DNA of 64,000 bases from Polytrichum commune (GCA_950295325.1 OX485807.1:36546440-36610439); one strand, 5' to 3'; counted from the first letter of the stretch, positions 19,884-32,870 are shown. The notes: generated from the letters alone by a model not told the origin. A program made the numbers and translations.

Positions 19884-21254
19884 TCAAACCCATGTTCGGC
19901 TAGTCCCAAAAGTTGCGTCAATGGAAAGTGTGTTGTTGTGACCAAATTTTGCCATCATTTCCAGCTGCCACTCGGTTTGGATGCCAAGAATGAAGGATGC
20001 ATCATTTTGAGTGGAGTAATTCAAGTCCATCAGTGAGTGTTCTTGGTAGAAGAACATACTGTCGGGATGTTCCACCGTCCACATACGGACAATTTTTGGG
20101 TTGGAAAGGTCTTTCATCCATAGCTCCTTTGCACATTTACGACAAGTGTTCCTAACATCTAATGGCAATAGGAAAGTATTGCGTGTCACAGTGTCATTAG
20201 CAAACGCCAAATCCATGACCTTTTTGGTGTGTTGTTGCATTATTTGTGTAGGTGATAGCCCAAAAGCATGCATTTGGGCTATTTTGTGCTTCATGTCTTC
20301 CGAGATGCCAACACCTAATGCATACCTGAATCCATTGACCATTGATCCATGGCACCGTTTACCACGTGAATTAAGGTGCATTGTATTCTCATAAATCAAC
20401 ATGCACAAGGAGGGATCAAGATAAGGTTTTTTCGCCACAGAACACGGTTGGTATCTTCTCTTAATGGAGCCACCAACAACAGTTTTGCCAATGCGTTTAA
20501 CCTTGGCAGTGGTTGCTTTGTTGACCGGGAACGAGTTATACTCAGGTACGACCTTTTTCTTCATTTTTTTTTGTTGATCTTGCATTTTTTTCCCTTCATT
20601 TTCGTGTAGATCTGAGAAGGGCTTGCATGTCATCTGGCACAACCTAAAACTTGTCCTCTGGCCCAAAATTACATCGGTGTCTGCTATTCAAACCACCAAA
20701 CAATGAATGGTTGATCTTGAACACATAATGACATAGATGGACATGTAATTCATTATATATAACGCATGAACACCATATGCAAATAGTTGGATCAATGAAT
20801 GGTGGTTCAAAAACTGTGCAGGAGAAAGATGAATGAAGTGAACCACTAATCGTGAAGGACTGAAGGGAGCAAATCGAACCTTACTACAAGAGCCGCATTA
20901 TGTGCACGGGGTGATCTTAGTGAGTTAGGCAAGTTTCGCCTAATGACCTCAACATTGAATTTGCATGGGTAGAGAGGATGATGTTGCTCACCAAAGATGA
21001 AATTGTCCAACCTTGCCCACATAATGACAGCCAACTTTGAACCTTTGCCAAAACCATTCCCTGTAGTGACATGGTCTGTTCACACTAAATCCTCCATTTT
21101 AAACTTACCAATAGGAGGGTTCCGAACAATCTCTCTCAATGCTAGAATAATGTTGACTTGTTGTCCACAAAATGTCGTTGGGTCAGTGAGTTCCAAAGCA
21201 TCCAGTGGTACAGGCAGTCCTCCATTGGGAGAAGGTTGCAAGCTTGAAGCCATT
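19884..21254 (-). pseudogene. MULE-like transposase gene, broken
   Basis: The first block (about 21254-20846) starts MASSLQPSPNGGLP and includes DPTTFCGQQVNIILALRE and IMWARLDNFIFGEQHHPLYP, with an in-frame TGA where Trp is expected (near 21082). After a gap of about 180 bp, the second block (20666-19884) has a basic region, CRKCAKELW, YQEHSLMDLNYSTQNDASFI and WQLEMMAKFGHNNTLSIDAT. The last stretch is the strand leading to the first catalytic Asp of MULE/FAR1-type transposases (SIDATFGTS). Translation stops soon after, so the other two catalytic residues and any SWIM finger are absent. Assignment to MULE-like proteins rests mainly on the final motif. Inactive. Confidence 0.6.
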
Positions 21255-22573
21255 GCAGTTTCTAAACTAAATGATGTGCAACCCTAAAACCCTAGAACCC
21301 TGAACCACACACTTCAACAACATATGTGCATGTCCAATCTACCATCAACCAGCTGGGCCTATCACTATTGTATGTTTTGATAGATGGTGTTGCAACATTG
21401 ACTATGGTGTCGATCATTCGCCCAACAAGAGTGTGTGCACAAACCAGGAGAATCAAAACACGGAACTACGGAGCCCTAGACACAAAATTGGCAAATGAAC
21501 ACCTAGTGTAGCCTAACTCTCAGATCTCCGATCCCAGATCCGATTATTGCGGCATGACGAATTACATGTCGTGAATGACGCGAATGTGAATGACATCCGC
21601 TTGTGTTATGCGTCATTTGCGATGGACGGAACAGTGACATCCATGTCCGTTGATGACGTCAGCGGCATGGGGGCGGGCAGCCTGTTTTTAGGTCTGACAT
21701 GCCCCTAAAAGTTTGATGGGGGTACTTTAACGTCCCCCAAATACTACCTCTATGTACAGAACCCTACTGTATCAAGAGAAGGTGATACATCAAGCGGAGG
21801 CAACGTGGGTAATGCTTCTGGAATCTGTAGTCTAGTAAGCGATATAGAACCACTTAGTGCCGGATCGAACTACCAGAGTGACGTAAAGTCAACCTTTGAC
21901 CCTGGTTGATGATGTATAAATTTCTTGCTTTGGCGTTAAGATTCTAGTGAGGAGCACCCTGCCCTTCCGCATCGCAGCTGCTGCTTGAATCGAATAGTAA
22001 GCATACGTTTGGAGATTTTCAAAATGATTCTCCACAAAAAAATTGATTCTTCGTGTTGTTGTTCTGATGTGCATCATGGTTTGTACAGGGTGACATTCTG
22101 AATGGATTTTGTGTGGGTGAGGTAGTGTAAATACGTGAATTCATTATATGCAAGGACAGTCTCCATGAAAAGTGAGCAACTTCATTGGTCGACATTTGTA
22201 CATTTCAATTTTTCTACCTCATTCTTGAAGGATATTGAACCAATGCATTCTAGAGTACATTCTTCAAGTACCCCATCACTGAATGTTGCTTTCCATTCTA
22301 GTAATGGGTCAAGGAAAGGTAGAAACTTGGCTCTTGATTCCTGCGTCAACCTATGTGATGTGTGTCGCAGGCGGTAGTGAATTCTTCTTGCAATAAGTCT
22401 CAGTGGTCTTGATCTACATCTTTAGGGTTCGTGACTGGACAAGTTTTGTCTGTTGGTCTGTAAACAGGAAGTGAACCAAGCGCAAAATAAGGCATCACGA
22501 ACATTTCTGTGAGACGCTAGTACTCGTGTTGCTCTTGTGAAGGTTTTCGAGAGACTGCAACAAACGAATCTGG
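21255..22573. other. Upstream region of the LRR gene
   Basis: No gene recognised. 21540-21700 carries clustered ATGACG/GTCATT motifs that may be a transposon end. The last few hundred bases should hold the LRR promoter and 5' UTR; I see no clear TATA element close to the start codon. Confidence 0.45.
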
Positions 22574-25498
22574 ATGGCAAGCATCGTAACCCAGCCACGG
22601 AGCTGGGTAGTACTATTCGTGGTCTTGTGCGGGATTTTTTCTGCTTGCGAGGCGAAATGCTACAAGCAGGACGGAGAGGCGCTCTTGGCATTTAAAGATC
22701 AGTTTCTGGATTACAATAATGTGCTCAGTACATGGACCAGCAGAAGAGATTGCTGCCATTATCAGGTACTGGAGAGATTCGTAAAATCAATCAGAGCATT
22801 ATGCAGTCTCAGAAGATCAAGATTGATCCGCATGCAAGGTGGATGCAATTAGCTCATTTGCTTCACTAAGTGTTCTCTTCCTTCACTAAGTGTTCTCTTC
22901 CTTCACTATTAATGGCTAGCTGGAAATGTTGAGATGATTGATTTCGATCTTTGCAGGGAGTCGATTGCAGCAGCACCGGCCGAGTGGTGAACCTGACAAT
23001 TACAAATTACGTGGGACGAGGCGCTCCTGGAAACTTTTCGGCAAATCCCAAGGCCAAGAATATAGGCGCATCCCTAGGAGCCTTGAGCGAGCTCCAAAAC
23101 TTGAACATGTTTAACGTAAACTTCACCGCTCCCATTCCAAAAGAATGGGGCAACCTCCGCAAGCTCGTCACGCTAATACTCGAGAACAGCCAATTCACAG
23201 GAGAACTTCCGAGCTCCCTCGGCCAGCTCACGGAGCTTGAGTCCTTCACCCTTTATGGCGCCTCCTTCACAAATGGCATGCCGGCCTCGTTCTGCAATCT
23301 CGTGGAGCTCACCAACTTGTACATTTCTGGAACTAACCTCCAATCTGTTCCTGCATGCTTATCCTCTAAGTTGACGAAGCTGACGCAACTGGGGTTAAGC
23401 TTCAACCAACTCAAGGGGCCATTTCCCACATGGATGACCCTGTTCCCAGCACTGACGGAGCTTGACTTGAGTTTGAATCAACTGTCCGGGCCCATTCCGG
23501 CTGCGATCGGCAACATGAAGAAGCTTGAGTACTTGTACCTCGGCAGCAATCAGTTGTCAGGGCACATCCCTAGAACAGTTGGGGGACTCTCTAGCCTAAA
23601 CTATTTGGACGTGTCCAACAACTCCCTCACTGGACCTCTTCCGCAGGAGTTTAGCCAATTGAAGAACCTAACTTCTTTATCACTCGGCCAGAACTTCCTC
23701 ACTGGACCGCTTCCTGATCTCTCTGAGGCACCGCAACTCCAGTCGATCGATCTATCCTTCAACAACATCACCGGATCCATTCCTGCTGCCTGGGGAAATT
23801 TGAAGGCTACCTACATCTTCATCGGCTTGAATAACAACTTGTTGACAGGCATGTCTGATTTGTGCCTTACTTTTGTGGCCGGTTTTTGTTAATCATTGTT
23901 CGCCAGTATGGAGCTGCAACGAGTACTGAGTCCCGGAGTGGTTACTCTGCCCTTTAGAACCTGTAGCTCTTTCTGAATCACTCCTAGTGCTTCAATTGAA
24001 TTGCTATGGTATTTCAGAAGGAGGAGCAACATGCTTGAAAAGAGAGCAGCAATAGGAATCCAATGAAATCATGAGTGTCCGTGAAGTAGGAGAGGATTAG
24101 ACTTTTAATTGTCGTCTTTCAATTTGCATAGAAGGAATTTTTCTAAAGCAGGGAGTTACACCGTCCAGACCCCCTAGGTGCTTATTTTCACTTCTAAGAA
24201 AATTGATCAGATTTCTTAGCTTGCTCTCTCAAATGCTTAAAAATGCTTTATCAGTTCCAAACCGGGTGCTAATGATTCCAGAGAGTTGCCACCCCGGGAT
24301 GTAGTTGCAGAAAGGACTTTTATCAGACTAACGTTTGTGAGCATTGGTTCTACAGCTTTGATCTAAGAATGATGGTATTAACCTTTAGATTCGTGCAGGT
24401 TCACTTCCGCCGGAGTTGGGTAAACTCATAGGTGCGAACCTTTATTTGTCATACAACAAGTTGACAGGCGGAATTCCGACCTCATACGCCTACCTTAACT
24501 CACTCGCAGTGGATTACAATCAGTTGTCTGACTTGCGCCAAATTGGGTCTACTGTGCCCCACAATACTTCTCAGATATTCCTGATCAGTGCCATTGGCAA
24601 TAAGCTTGCAGGGCCTTTACGGAATTGGATTACTTCTTTTGAGACTCTCATGTTTCTCGACATGTCGCATAATAAGCTGACAGGTATGGTTTTGTTGTAG
24701 CTTCCACACACATCGACACTCTTATTGGACTAGTATCATAATTCCTTATTCAAGTCTTGGTGATCGCTTATTGGTGTATGCGAGGATTGTATGTTCTTGT
24801 AGATCGAAAATTTGATGTCCTTTGATGATCTCGGCTGAAAAATAAATGTGGTCTCCATGAGTTTATTGGATACTGCAGGTGGAGTGCCTAAATTCCTGGG
24901 GCAAATGCAAAATCTGTCGCAACTCAACCTCTCTTACAACCACCTCACCCAGCCATTTCCAGCAAACTTCAATTCGATTTCACTGTCTCTACTTGATGTG
25001 AGCAACAATCAAATACCAGGGCCATTCCCAGTAAGCCTTGTTGTTGCAGTTCAACCTATCACGAATCTCTACTATGTTGATTTCTCCAATAACAAGCTGA
25101 CAGGCAGTATACCCGAGGAGGTTAGCACTTGGTCAGGTCTTAACTACCTGCATTTGGGTGGGAATGCTCTCACGGGATCAATCCCCCAGCACTTGGGAGG
25201 TGCACAGTTCCTTGGTGATCTTAACCTATCACGCAACAAGTTGACAGGCCACATTCCGGCCAGTCTTGGAGCTCTGCAATCTCTATACAACCTGGACTTG
25301 TCTCACAACTTCCTCACCGGAGGAATTCCGTCCAATTTTTCGGCTCTTTTTTTATTTTATCTCAATGACGTTGAACTGGCTTACAACGATCTCTCCGGAC
25401 CCATACCAAAGGGCAAAGCTTGGAGCAGTCTCCCTGTTTCATCGTTTCGGCCAGGCAACAAAGGTCTCTGTGGTGCCCCACTTCCTGCTTGCAAGTAG
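22574..25498 (+). CDS. Secreted leucine-rich-repeat protein, 4 exons, 662 aa
   Basis: Exons 22574-22765, 22957-23848, 24399-24683 and 24879-25498 sum to 1,989 nt and join in one frame. The start gives a hydrophobic signal peptide (WVVLFVVLCGIFSACEA), then an LRRNT_2 cap (EALLAFKDQF...CCHYQ|GVDC) whose paired cysteines are completed across intron 1. About 20 plant extracytoplasmic LRRs (LxxLxLSxNxLTGxIP) follow, and the end is GLCGAPLPACK with a C-terminal cysteine pair. There is no transmembrane helix and no kinase, so the product is probably apoplastic. It is about twice the size of polygalacturonase inhibitors and resembles the ectodomain of LRR receptors or DRT100-like proteins. Three introns all fall at or near LRR boundaries (LTG|). 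Ligand unknown. A possible AATAAA signal lies at 25621. Confidence 0.9.
23849..24398 (+). other. GC-AG intron (intron 2 of the LRR gene)
   Basis: The exon ends TTGACAG and is followed by GCATGT, while the acceptor is GTGCAG|GTTCAC. Only this junction keeps LLTG-SLPPELG in frame. The nearby GT (23853) would create a stop within a few codons. The CAG|GC donor is the normal context for plant GC-AG introns. Introns 1 (22766-22956) and 3 (24684-24878) are GT-AG. Confidence 0.85.
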
Positions 25499-26822
25499 GT
25501 GACCACTATGTAAGTAGTGTTCTTAGAAGAGAACAATACTTTGTATTTCTTGTTTGTGCACCTCAGTTGGGAGGCCTTTAGGAAACTGAGGAGATATCTC
25601 CAGATCGTGTAAGGATTTTCAATAAAGTGTTTGGGATCGTTTCCCTGGTCTCTCTGCACAAGTTTTTGTAAGTGAATTACTCAAACCCAGGATGGCAACT
25701 CTCGCTTTTCGATCAGCTGATTCTAAATCACTTTCAATGCTTCTATTGAATTCACGATTTGTTGCACATTCTTGGAAAGAGGGCATTGAGCGGAATTCAT
25801 CTGTGTCTGAAATAGTAAAGGTATACACTTCCAGATATACTCTTTAGAACTGATTAGAAGCAATTTTTCTAAAGCAAGGGCCACCCATCCATGAACATTG
25901 CTAGGGTTGAACACATGCACAGAGCTGGTCGATGATTCCACACGAATTGGATATGATCATCGAGCAACCCCTTTCATATTGTTGCGGTATCTTCTTGTTG
26001 AGCAGATTTGGATGTCATGCTATTAACTCCAGGACATAGTTTGCTGGTAATTTTTAACCCAGGCTACATTTCATCCTGTCTATGATCATCACATTGTTTG
26101 GACAAGATGACGAGTGTACATCAACGCTCTGGTACTGACTTCTAGTGGATTACTCATCAAGAGAAGCACTCCTTGAATTTTTTGTTCGCAGCGAATTAGT
26201 CTACGTAAAAGTACCCAGTCTTGTGGTCGATATAGGAATACAAAGAGTTTAGGTAACTCGAACACCAAGTGGTCTCAACTGACGTTATGCGTTCCAGGCG
26301 AACTACCACAGACCGTAAGCTTTGGATCTTTAGACATGATTGGTGATTACTACCACGTGGTTGGTGTTCTAGATGCTTGGCATGGAGTGTCAAGACACTT
26401 CAAGCAAAAAATCCCTTTTTATGAATAAATAATGAGGCTCAGAAGAGAGAAGCCAGAATCTAATCTTTTTTGGTAAACATTGCTTGTTGGAGATATTCGG
26501 TGGTCTGAATTGATGCGTCGTCCAAGCACAGATTAATCAAAGCATCTAGGGAACGGGTAAAGACTGAATTAAGTATCACTCTCATCAATCTACACACCTG
26601 TGTCTTGAAAAGAAAACGAACACTGTAAGAAGGAGAAGGCCCGACCATGGTCAACCTATACATATGTATTCTAGCACCTAGTGACACTGCAATGGAACAT
26701 AAGGGTCACATCACACAGAGGACCGAAAGCCCATGACCAGAGCTCTCATTGGTCAAAAGATTGAGACTGTCCAAGTTCGCTTCACACTAGAAGGTGAAGG
26801 CCTAAGGGCTCAAAGAAATTAT
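25499..26822. other. 3' flank of the LRR gene
   Basis: The AATAAA at 25621 is a candidate poly(A) signal. The stretch 25715-25890 resembles part of LRR intron 2 (23970-24150); both contain a TTCTAAATCACT/TTCTGAATCACT block and GAAGCAATTTTTCTAAAGCA. No further gene recognised. Confidence 0.5.
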
Positions 26823-27575
26823 CATGGATGAAAATTCTATATGGATTTCTACAGGGTAGACTATAGATCATGTTTCATGACATGCTGAAGTTTGGGTTAG
26901 GCCCACCTCCCCAAGAGATGGGCTTGACTCAAATTCCGACAAATCATGTTGTTTAAACAAATGATACTTCCCTTGGAGGAGAGTCGTAGATTTAGAGAAT
27001 ACACCTTGAATTAATAAAGGAAAACCGGAAGATGTCAACATGAAATCGGTTGGACTACGAAACACTAGGACCTTGACCTATTATGTCCAAAAATCTCCCC
27101 GGAAATTAGAGTTATTCATAAAGTCTCTCAAAGAGGGTTGAAACCGCGGGTTTGATCCTTCATTGAGAAAACCTCCTATCAAGAGTTCGTTAGTTTGTTG
27201 TGTATAGGAACCTATTTTGGAAGTTGGGTGAAACTTTTGCGACCTCCTCTTTCCACTTCTCAAACTAGATTGAGAGGATTTCAACATCTAAAATAGGGTA
27301 TGTGCATAGGACCCATTGTCGTAAGTCCCGGAATGGCTTATGCAAGGCTAGCTTGGCCACCCATCCTAGTAAGGCAAGCTAGAAAACCAGCTTTAAAAAT
27401 CCCGACACCATTGTATTTCTATGATAATTTAAGCACTATGAAAACGTGGTTGACTTTTGTGTCAATTCTCATAAACTCAAGGTTTGAAACTAAACCTCTG
27501 GTTTTATCATCTTTACTTTACAAAAATAAGTCTAATTATATCGCATGACACATTTGGTATGAGAGATTTAACCTA

Positions 27576-27670
27576 GGTTAGGGCGAACCAACCCGTACAG
27601 TGGTTCCTTGGAGACAAGAGTTTAGGCATCCAACAAGGAACGATTGTATGGGTTGGTTTCCCCAAATCTG
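27576..27670. mobile_element. 95-bp MITE with 7-bp target duplication and empty site
   Basis: TAACCTA occurs at 27569-27575 and 27671-27677. The empty site in copy 1 (near 6735) has a single TAACCTA. Ends are imperfect inverted repeats around GGGCGAACCAACCCGTACA and TGTATGGGTTGGTTTCCCC, with an inner GTTCCTTG/CAAGGAAC stem, so most of the element folds into a hairpin. Non-coding. Confidence 0.85.
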
Positions 27671-28264
27671 TAACCTAATGGTGAGAGTCAACCATCCAGC
27701 TAAGCATAAATGTCCAGGTCATTGTCCCTAGCTCCTACGAAGGCGTACCTGTCACCACTGTGGCTTACCATATGCTGATTAGAGTGTTGTCTTTTGCAAA
27801 CCAGACATCGCAAATTCGGTCAAGATCTCAGTGTTTCCGATTTTAGTCGCTCTTAATGATGGCGGACTAGATGGCTAGGGTTAGAGACCCATATCTTTGA
27901 TCTCACTAAGCTTAGCTAGTAGCTAGTAAAGGGGAGTCAGCAAAACACCTTCAAATGACGGCGTCGTGTACACAATCATGGCGCATGACTGCATAGAGTG
28001 CGAGCATGTGCTGGAGCCATGAAAATGACACCAATCTTTATATATATATTTTTTTTTACTTTTTTTACTTTTTTTATGGTGGGTGGTTGTTGCTAACCGA
28101 TTTGAGAGCTATAAGGATATGTGACTACACCTACTAGTGAGCGCATGTAAAAAAATAAAAAATAAAAAATAAAAAATAAAAATAAAAACAAAAACAATTA
28201 CTCATGTTGCACTTCTAACCCGACCTTAGCCACATTATTACCTGCCCCCCAAAGAAAAATTAGT

Positions 28265-28460
28265 TCGTGTTACAATTCGGAGTTACGCAGTGCTATAATT
28301 GTTCAATGAGAATGTAATATTCTACCAAGAAAAGTCATTTATGTTTTGTAATGTCCAAACAACCTATTGCATTTTTGTTAGTAGAAAATGAACTGTTGAG
28401 TAAGATTCTATTGCATTGCGTAACTCCAAATAATAACACGCACTAATTGGGATAATCAAT
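28265..28460. repeat. TIR-bearing repeat (MITE-like), member in repeat copy 2
   Basis: Same structure as 7305-7500, with left CGTGTTACAATTCGGAGTTA and right GTAACTCCAAATAATAACAC, flanked on the right by the shared GATAATCAATGTAGTG. Confidence 0.6.
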
Positions 28461-29336
28461 GTAGTGAAAAAGTTGAGAAGTTGATTACAAGCCTTGACTA
28501 CAAAGGTTAACTACATTGATATGTTCGAAATACAATAACTACTATAACTTACATTGGAGTCTCTATGCGGATGAATGAACAAAGTTATTTATTTTCATAT
28601 TCTAATTTTCGCCTGAGATAAGCGGATGGGTGAAGAGGCAACCTGATCGCAAAAGGCAACCTAACTGCACATACCAATACAATGGACGGGAGAACTGACC
28701 ACAACTCAAAGTGGTCTAGCCCAAGCAGGGAGTAGACTATTCATTATGTGTATTGGAAATAGAGAATAGTCTATATTTATTTTCTGAAAAGATCAGTGTT
28801 TTATTCTCTTCGTAAGGTTGGAGTTCCAAGCCAGTATTTTCACCATGTCAATCAATTAATTCGCTTCTAAGTAAGACCTTTTATCTTGCATAGTGTCATA
28901 GGGTTTTTATGAGGATGCCTTTTATCACAACTATAAGACAAATAAATAGTATGCACTTTATAAAGCAAAGATAACTTTGATAATTAAGACTACATTCTTT
29001 GTAAGAAGGCATAGTAGTATTGTGTAACACCAAATGACAACCCTCACTAATTGAAATACAATGATGGTGTGGTGCAGTTGCTGCACTAAATATTGTATTT
29101 AGTGTCATATGGTAATTTATGTCATTGTGGTAACTTTTCACGGTGGTCCTTCGTATGGATAAGTTTACAAGTACTATCATCCCAACCAACTTCTAGTTCA
29201 TCGAGATGTCAATTGTCATAGCAAAGTTTGGTATATTCTACATTTTAGCTTTTCCCAATCTAAGGGAGTATCTCTTAAGTCATCAGGTATGGGCTCCTCT
29301 ACTCCACCTTTTGGACATGCATCTCAACATGGTAGA

Positions 29337-30909
29337 GAAGAAATGCTAACCTTAGTGGGATCAACATGATTAAAATGCCCGTACGACCCACCCTTGGTAT
29401 TATGTCCATTGGACATAATACCATTAATGCAGGATTACTAACCCTCTTGGGGTGGGCACTATAGTAACCAAGTTGACCAAAGTGATCATGGGAACTAAGT
29501 GACTGGATGATCTTTGTAGTGGTGGGGTTAGTGTGGTTGTGATGTTGAAGGGGTATATGATCATTTTTCTTCGTGAGGTGGCCGCCGAGTCTTAAGACTT
29601 CTTAGTGGTTCATTGTAGCATCACATGTTTAATGGTCCGGGTTCGATCCCTGATGGCCTTACAAGCACTGTATTGTGATGTGAGTGACATTTGTTGTGAG
29701 TTACTTGGCAGGAAAGTTGTATCCTACAACCACCAACCCCTACCGTAGGTTATGATAGTTCTTTAGCCAATGTTGGCATTTATTCTTTTGTAATCCTAAT
29801 TATTTATTGGTTGGTGGATATTTGGGGTTGCTATGGTAGTTGTGTGTCTATTGGTAGTGGTTCATTGTTTTCTATCCTCCTTTTGTGTAGAATTATGGAC
29901 ATAGCATGTTGTATGGCGATGACATTGATTGCTTCAAATGTGTATTTGATGCTTAGCTTAGGCATTTTGAATGTTGTTTCAATACTTTCCATAGAAGGAA
30001 TGTGTGTGGTTGCCCTAGCACCTACTGTGATGACTATTAGTGGATCTACCTTCCAGCCTCTGTTGATAACATTGTCTATTAGTGGTTTATATTATTCTAT
30101 TTTTTGGAGTATAGTTTCATATGGTATTCTATCGTTACAGGATGTAAATTCAATGAATTGTATTGTTAGGTTATCATTAGGTTTGTTGGTGGTGGAGACT
30201 GATATGGTAGTCCTTTCACACATAGAAGGTCTAGTTTGAATTTGGCATTGCAATGGCCTTATCAACTCTGTTGGCCACACGTGCAAGGTAATAGCCATGG
30301 AGGGACAATGTTTTTTTGGGGGTCATTATTGAATGTGCATGCAGTCATGAGGAAATAGCATCTTGAACTTTTTGATGCCACTATAAGGTTTTTTAAATTC
30401 CCATAGTGCTTTATTGTGTCTTTTGGTTTGGAGGGCATGTATGTGGTGTTGTTTGCACTTTAGAAGTACATGCCATGTATCGGGGTCTGGGGAGTTACAT
30501 ATGGGGCATGTGATTGATGGAAAGGCTTCCCTATTAAAGAACAATTGTTTCCTTGCATTCCCCATGTATTGACCGTGTCTCATTTTTAGAAGGCATGTTT
30601 TTTTTCAGAGTTGGTTATGTTTTTGTTTGTCCAAAATATATTTGATAGCTCATTATCTACTTTCTCATTGGCTATTCATTCATCTATGTTGGGATATAGT
30701 ATAGGGATCACTTCTAAATTTATATTTATATTGTATTTTGTGAGATGTTTAGGTCCTTTGTCAGGAGTTGTTCCCATTGATGGCCATTTGTCTCTTCGGT
30801 AGTAGTACGGTGTTGATCAATGGGCAAATTCATGTGATTGTGAGGTATTATAGTGTTCTTTTGATGTACCTTCTTTAGCAAGTGTGTCGGTTTCCTTTGA
30901 TGTTTGCAC
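29337..30909 (-). mobile_element. Second 5'-truncated LINE of the RNase H/endonuclease type
   Basis: It interrupts the large repeat, because the sister sequence near 8265 is continuous across the site. On the minus strand it begins in the end of RNase H (a decayed NIKGNETDTLAKEG-like stretch near 30895). It then has TPYYYRRDKW, MGNARKQLFF, the zinc block CPICNSPDPDTWHVLLKC, QTKRHNKAL, IQFIEFTSCNDRI (about 30140-30170) and a decayed GWKVDPLIVITVGARATTH. This parallels the element at 10419-12362 block for block. The two 3' UTRs share CACTATAGTG but then diverge, so this is another subfamily. Several frameshifts; not functional. Confidence 0.82.
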
Positions 30910-32630
30910 GGTTAGACTACCAACTTGAACTCACTATATAACTCAGCATGTGTCAAGTCAAGTGTGGTCAAGCACGGTGAGTGAAGTTGTGTGATGATTT
31001 TTCTTGGAAGGCGTGAAACCCGTGGTCCCCCCACTACTTCCTTTGCATTTACATTAAGTTTATGGGTGCTATTGTGCCATTATTGTCATAACTTTGATGA
31101 AAAAGCTTTGGAAGGAACATGATGTCAACGAGGACATCAATGTGGACCTTGGAAAGTGGATTATAGCCTCCTTCTCAGCATGTATATTATTGTGTATCAT
31201 TGGAAGGCCACGCACATATATACTATTGTTGTGGAGGGTTAACTTCATCATGCTATACCACAACCTAAATGGCATGATGCTAGGTTAGATCCACCTATCA
31301 TGGTTTGATGACAAGGAAAGATTAATTTTAAGAAATACCATATGACACAACTTCATGAACCCATCCTGTCATGATTTGTAAAGAGAAGAAAACAATATAA
31401 ACCATTGGACAAATTGTGCAAAAAGTTGAACAAACATCATATCAAAATATATTGATCATGTTTGGGATTCTTTTCTTTTGTGTGGGAGGGGGGGGGGGGG
31501 GAGGGAGGACATTTGATAAGAAAATATTGGGCTATAATTACTATGTTAGTATGGGAAGAAAAAATTCTAACTTCTATGGATTAAGTGGCATGAGAAATTG
31601 CGGCACATAGTTGACAGTGATTGAGAAATGGCATTGAAGTAACCAATCCCACACTTGAGAAAGATTGATCTTGCATTTATTAACAGCCATTGCGATGCAA
31701 TATGCACTTGAAATTTGCCTCGTGAGTAGATTCTCATGCAATACATTGCCTATAAAGATCTATGTAAAGAGAACTAGTCCTCAAAGGTATTGAAGCCCAC
31801 CTTAGATAAACAAATCAATGTGCATAAGGTTAGTGCACCTAACTCAATATATGACATATTATAAACACTCAAATGAAGGCTATAGTGGATATGAACCATA
31901 TGTTAAATGATTCAAAGAAAACCAAGTGGAGGCATAACATGACCTATGTGCACACATGGCAAGTCCATCATGACATAAATAACTAAGTGACGGCTCCAAC
32001 ACATGTACTAATGCAATTTACCAATTTGCCAATTCTACTTCAATTAACTATATATAAGACATTGGAAGCAAGCATGACATGTAACTTATAGTCCCACATT
32101 CTCACTCATCAATTGCTAAGCAAGATAATATAGGTTATTTAAGAAGCACATCATTCCATGCCAAAGATGGGACATGGCCAAGATGGGTAGCACAAATGGA
32201 TGCCCTTATGTGACCATAATGGGTCATGGGAATTTTTGGCTTTGAAATTACATATGAAATTGAGAATTGATTCAAATATTTTGAGTTGCATGGCTTCCAA
32301 ATCCACTTTAAGTTCTTAATCCAACAAGATGACCAACATACAAATTGGATCTACAAAAACTCGCCAAAGTGTCCACAATAGGTGCAAAAGCAAGAGAGAA
32401 ATTCTTGACCGAGCCTATACAGTGTATTATCCTCCATTTGCGCCCTTGCAAATCAACAGAATGGTGGGCCATTTGTGGTGAACACACCGAGACAAGCTTT
32501 CCAACTGAGAAAAAAAAACCCGAATTTGAATAGGCAAAGAATGGCCACATTCAAAGGTCCATTGTCCAATAAACACTCTTTAAAAAACACACTATTGTCT
32601 CATCACAAACAGCCTTGCATGAAAGTCAAA

Positions 32631-32870
32631 TTATGACAACCCCCAATACAAACATAACAGAGGGAAACAAGACACAGTCCCAACAATAGAACTTTCTGCA
32701 GTTTCCATTTGTATTTGCAGTATCAAATCCTGTTCTTCATCTTGAAAGGTGACATCAAATTCATGTCCCCAAACTATAGAATCTGTCACTTGTTTGAGTA
32801 TACCAACACCATCCCACCAGAGTACCTCCAGTCTCCAGTAGGCGGAAGATCTCACAGTATGTAATGTCAA
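32631..32870 (-). pseudogene. 79-codon frame, counterpart of 10042-10281
   Basis: Same frame and length as in repeat copy 1, with YWRLEVLWWDGVGILKQV and GHEFDVTFQDEEQDLILQIQ. Family not recognised. Kept separately because preservation of an open frame between two clearly diverged copies may be more than chance. Confidence 0.25.

Noticed and set aside
29575-29665. tRNA gene suggested by GGGTTCGATCCC
   Set aside because: Acceptor and anticodon stems do not form a proper cloverleaf; it lies inside the LINE 3' UTR and is reported as a tRNA-like relic instead.
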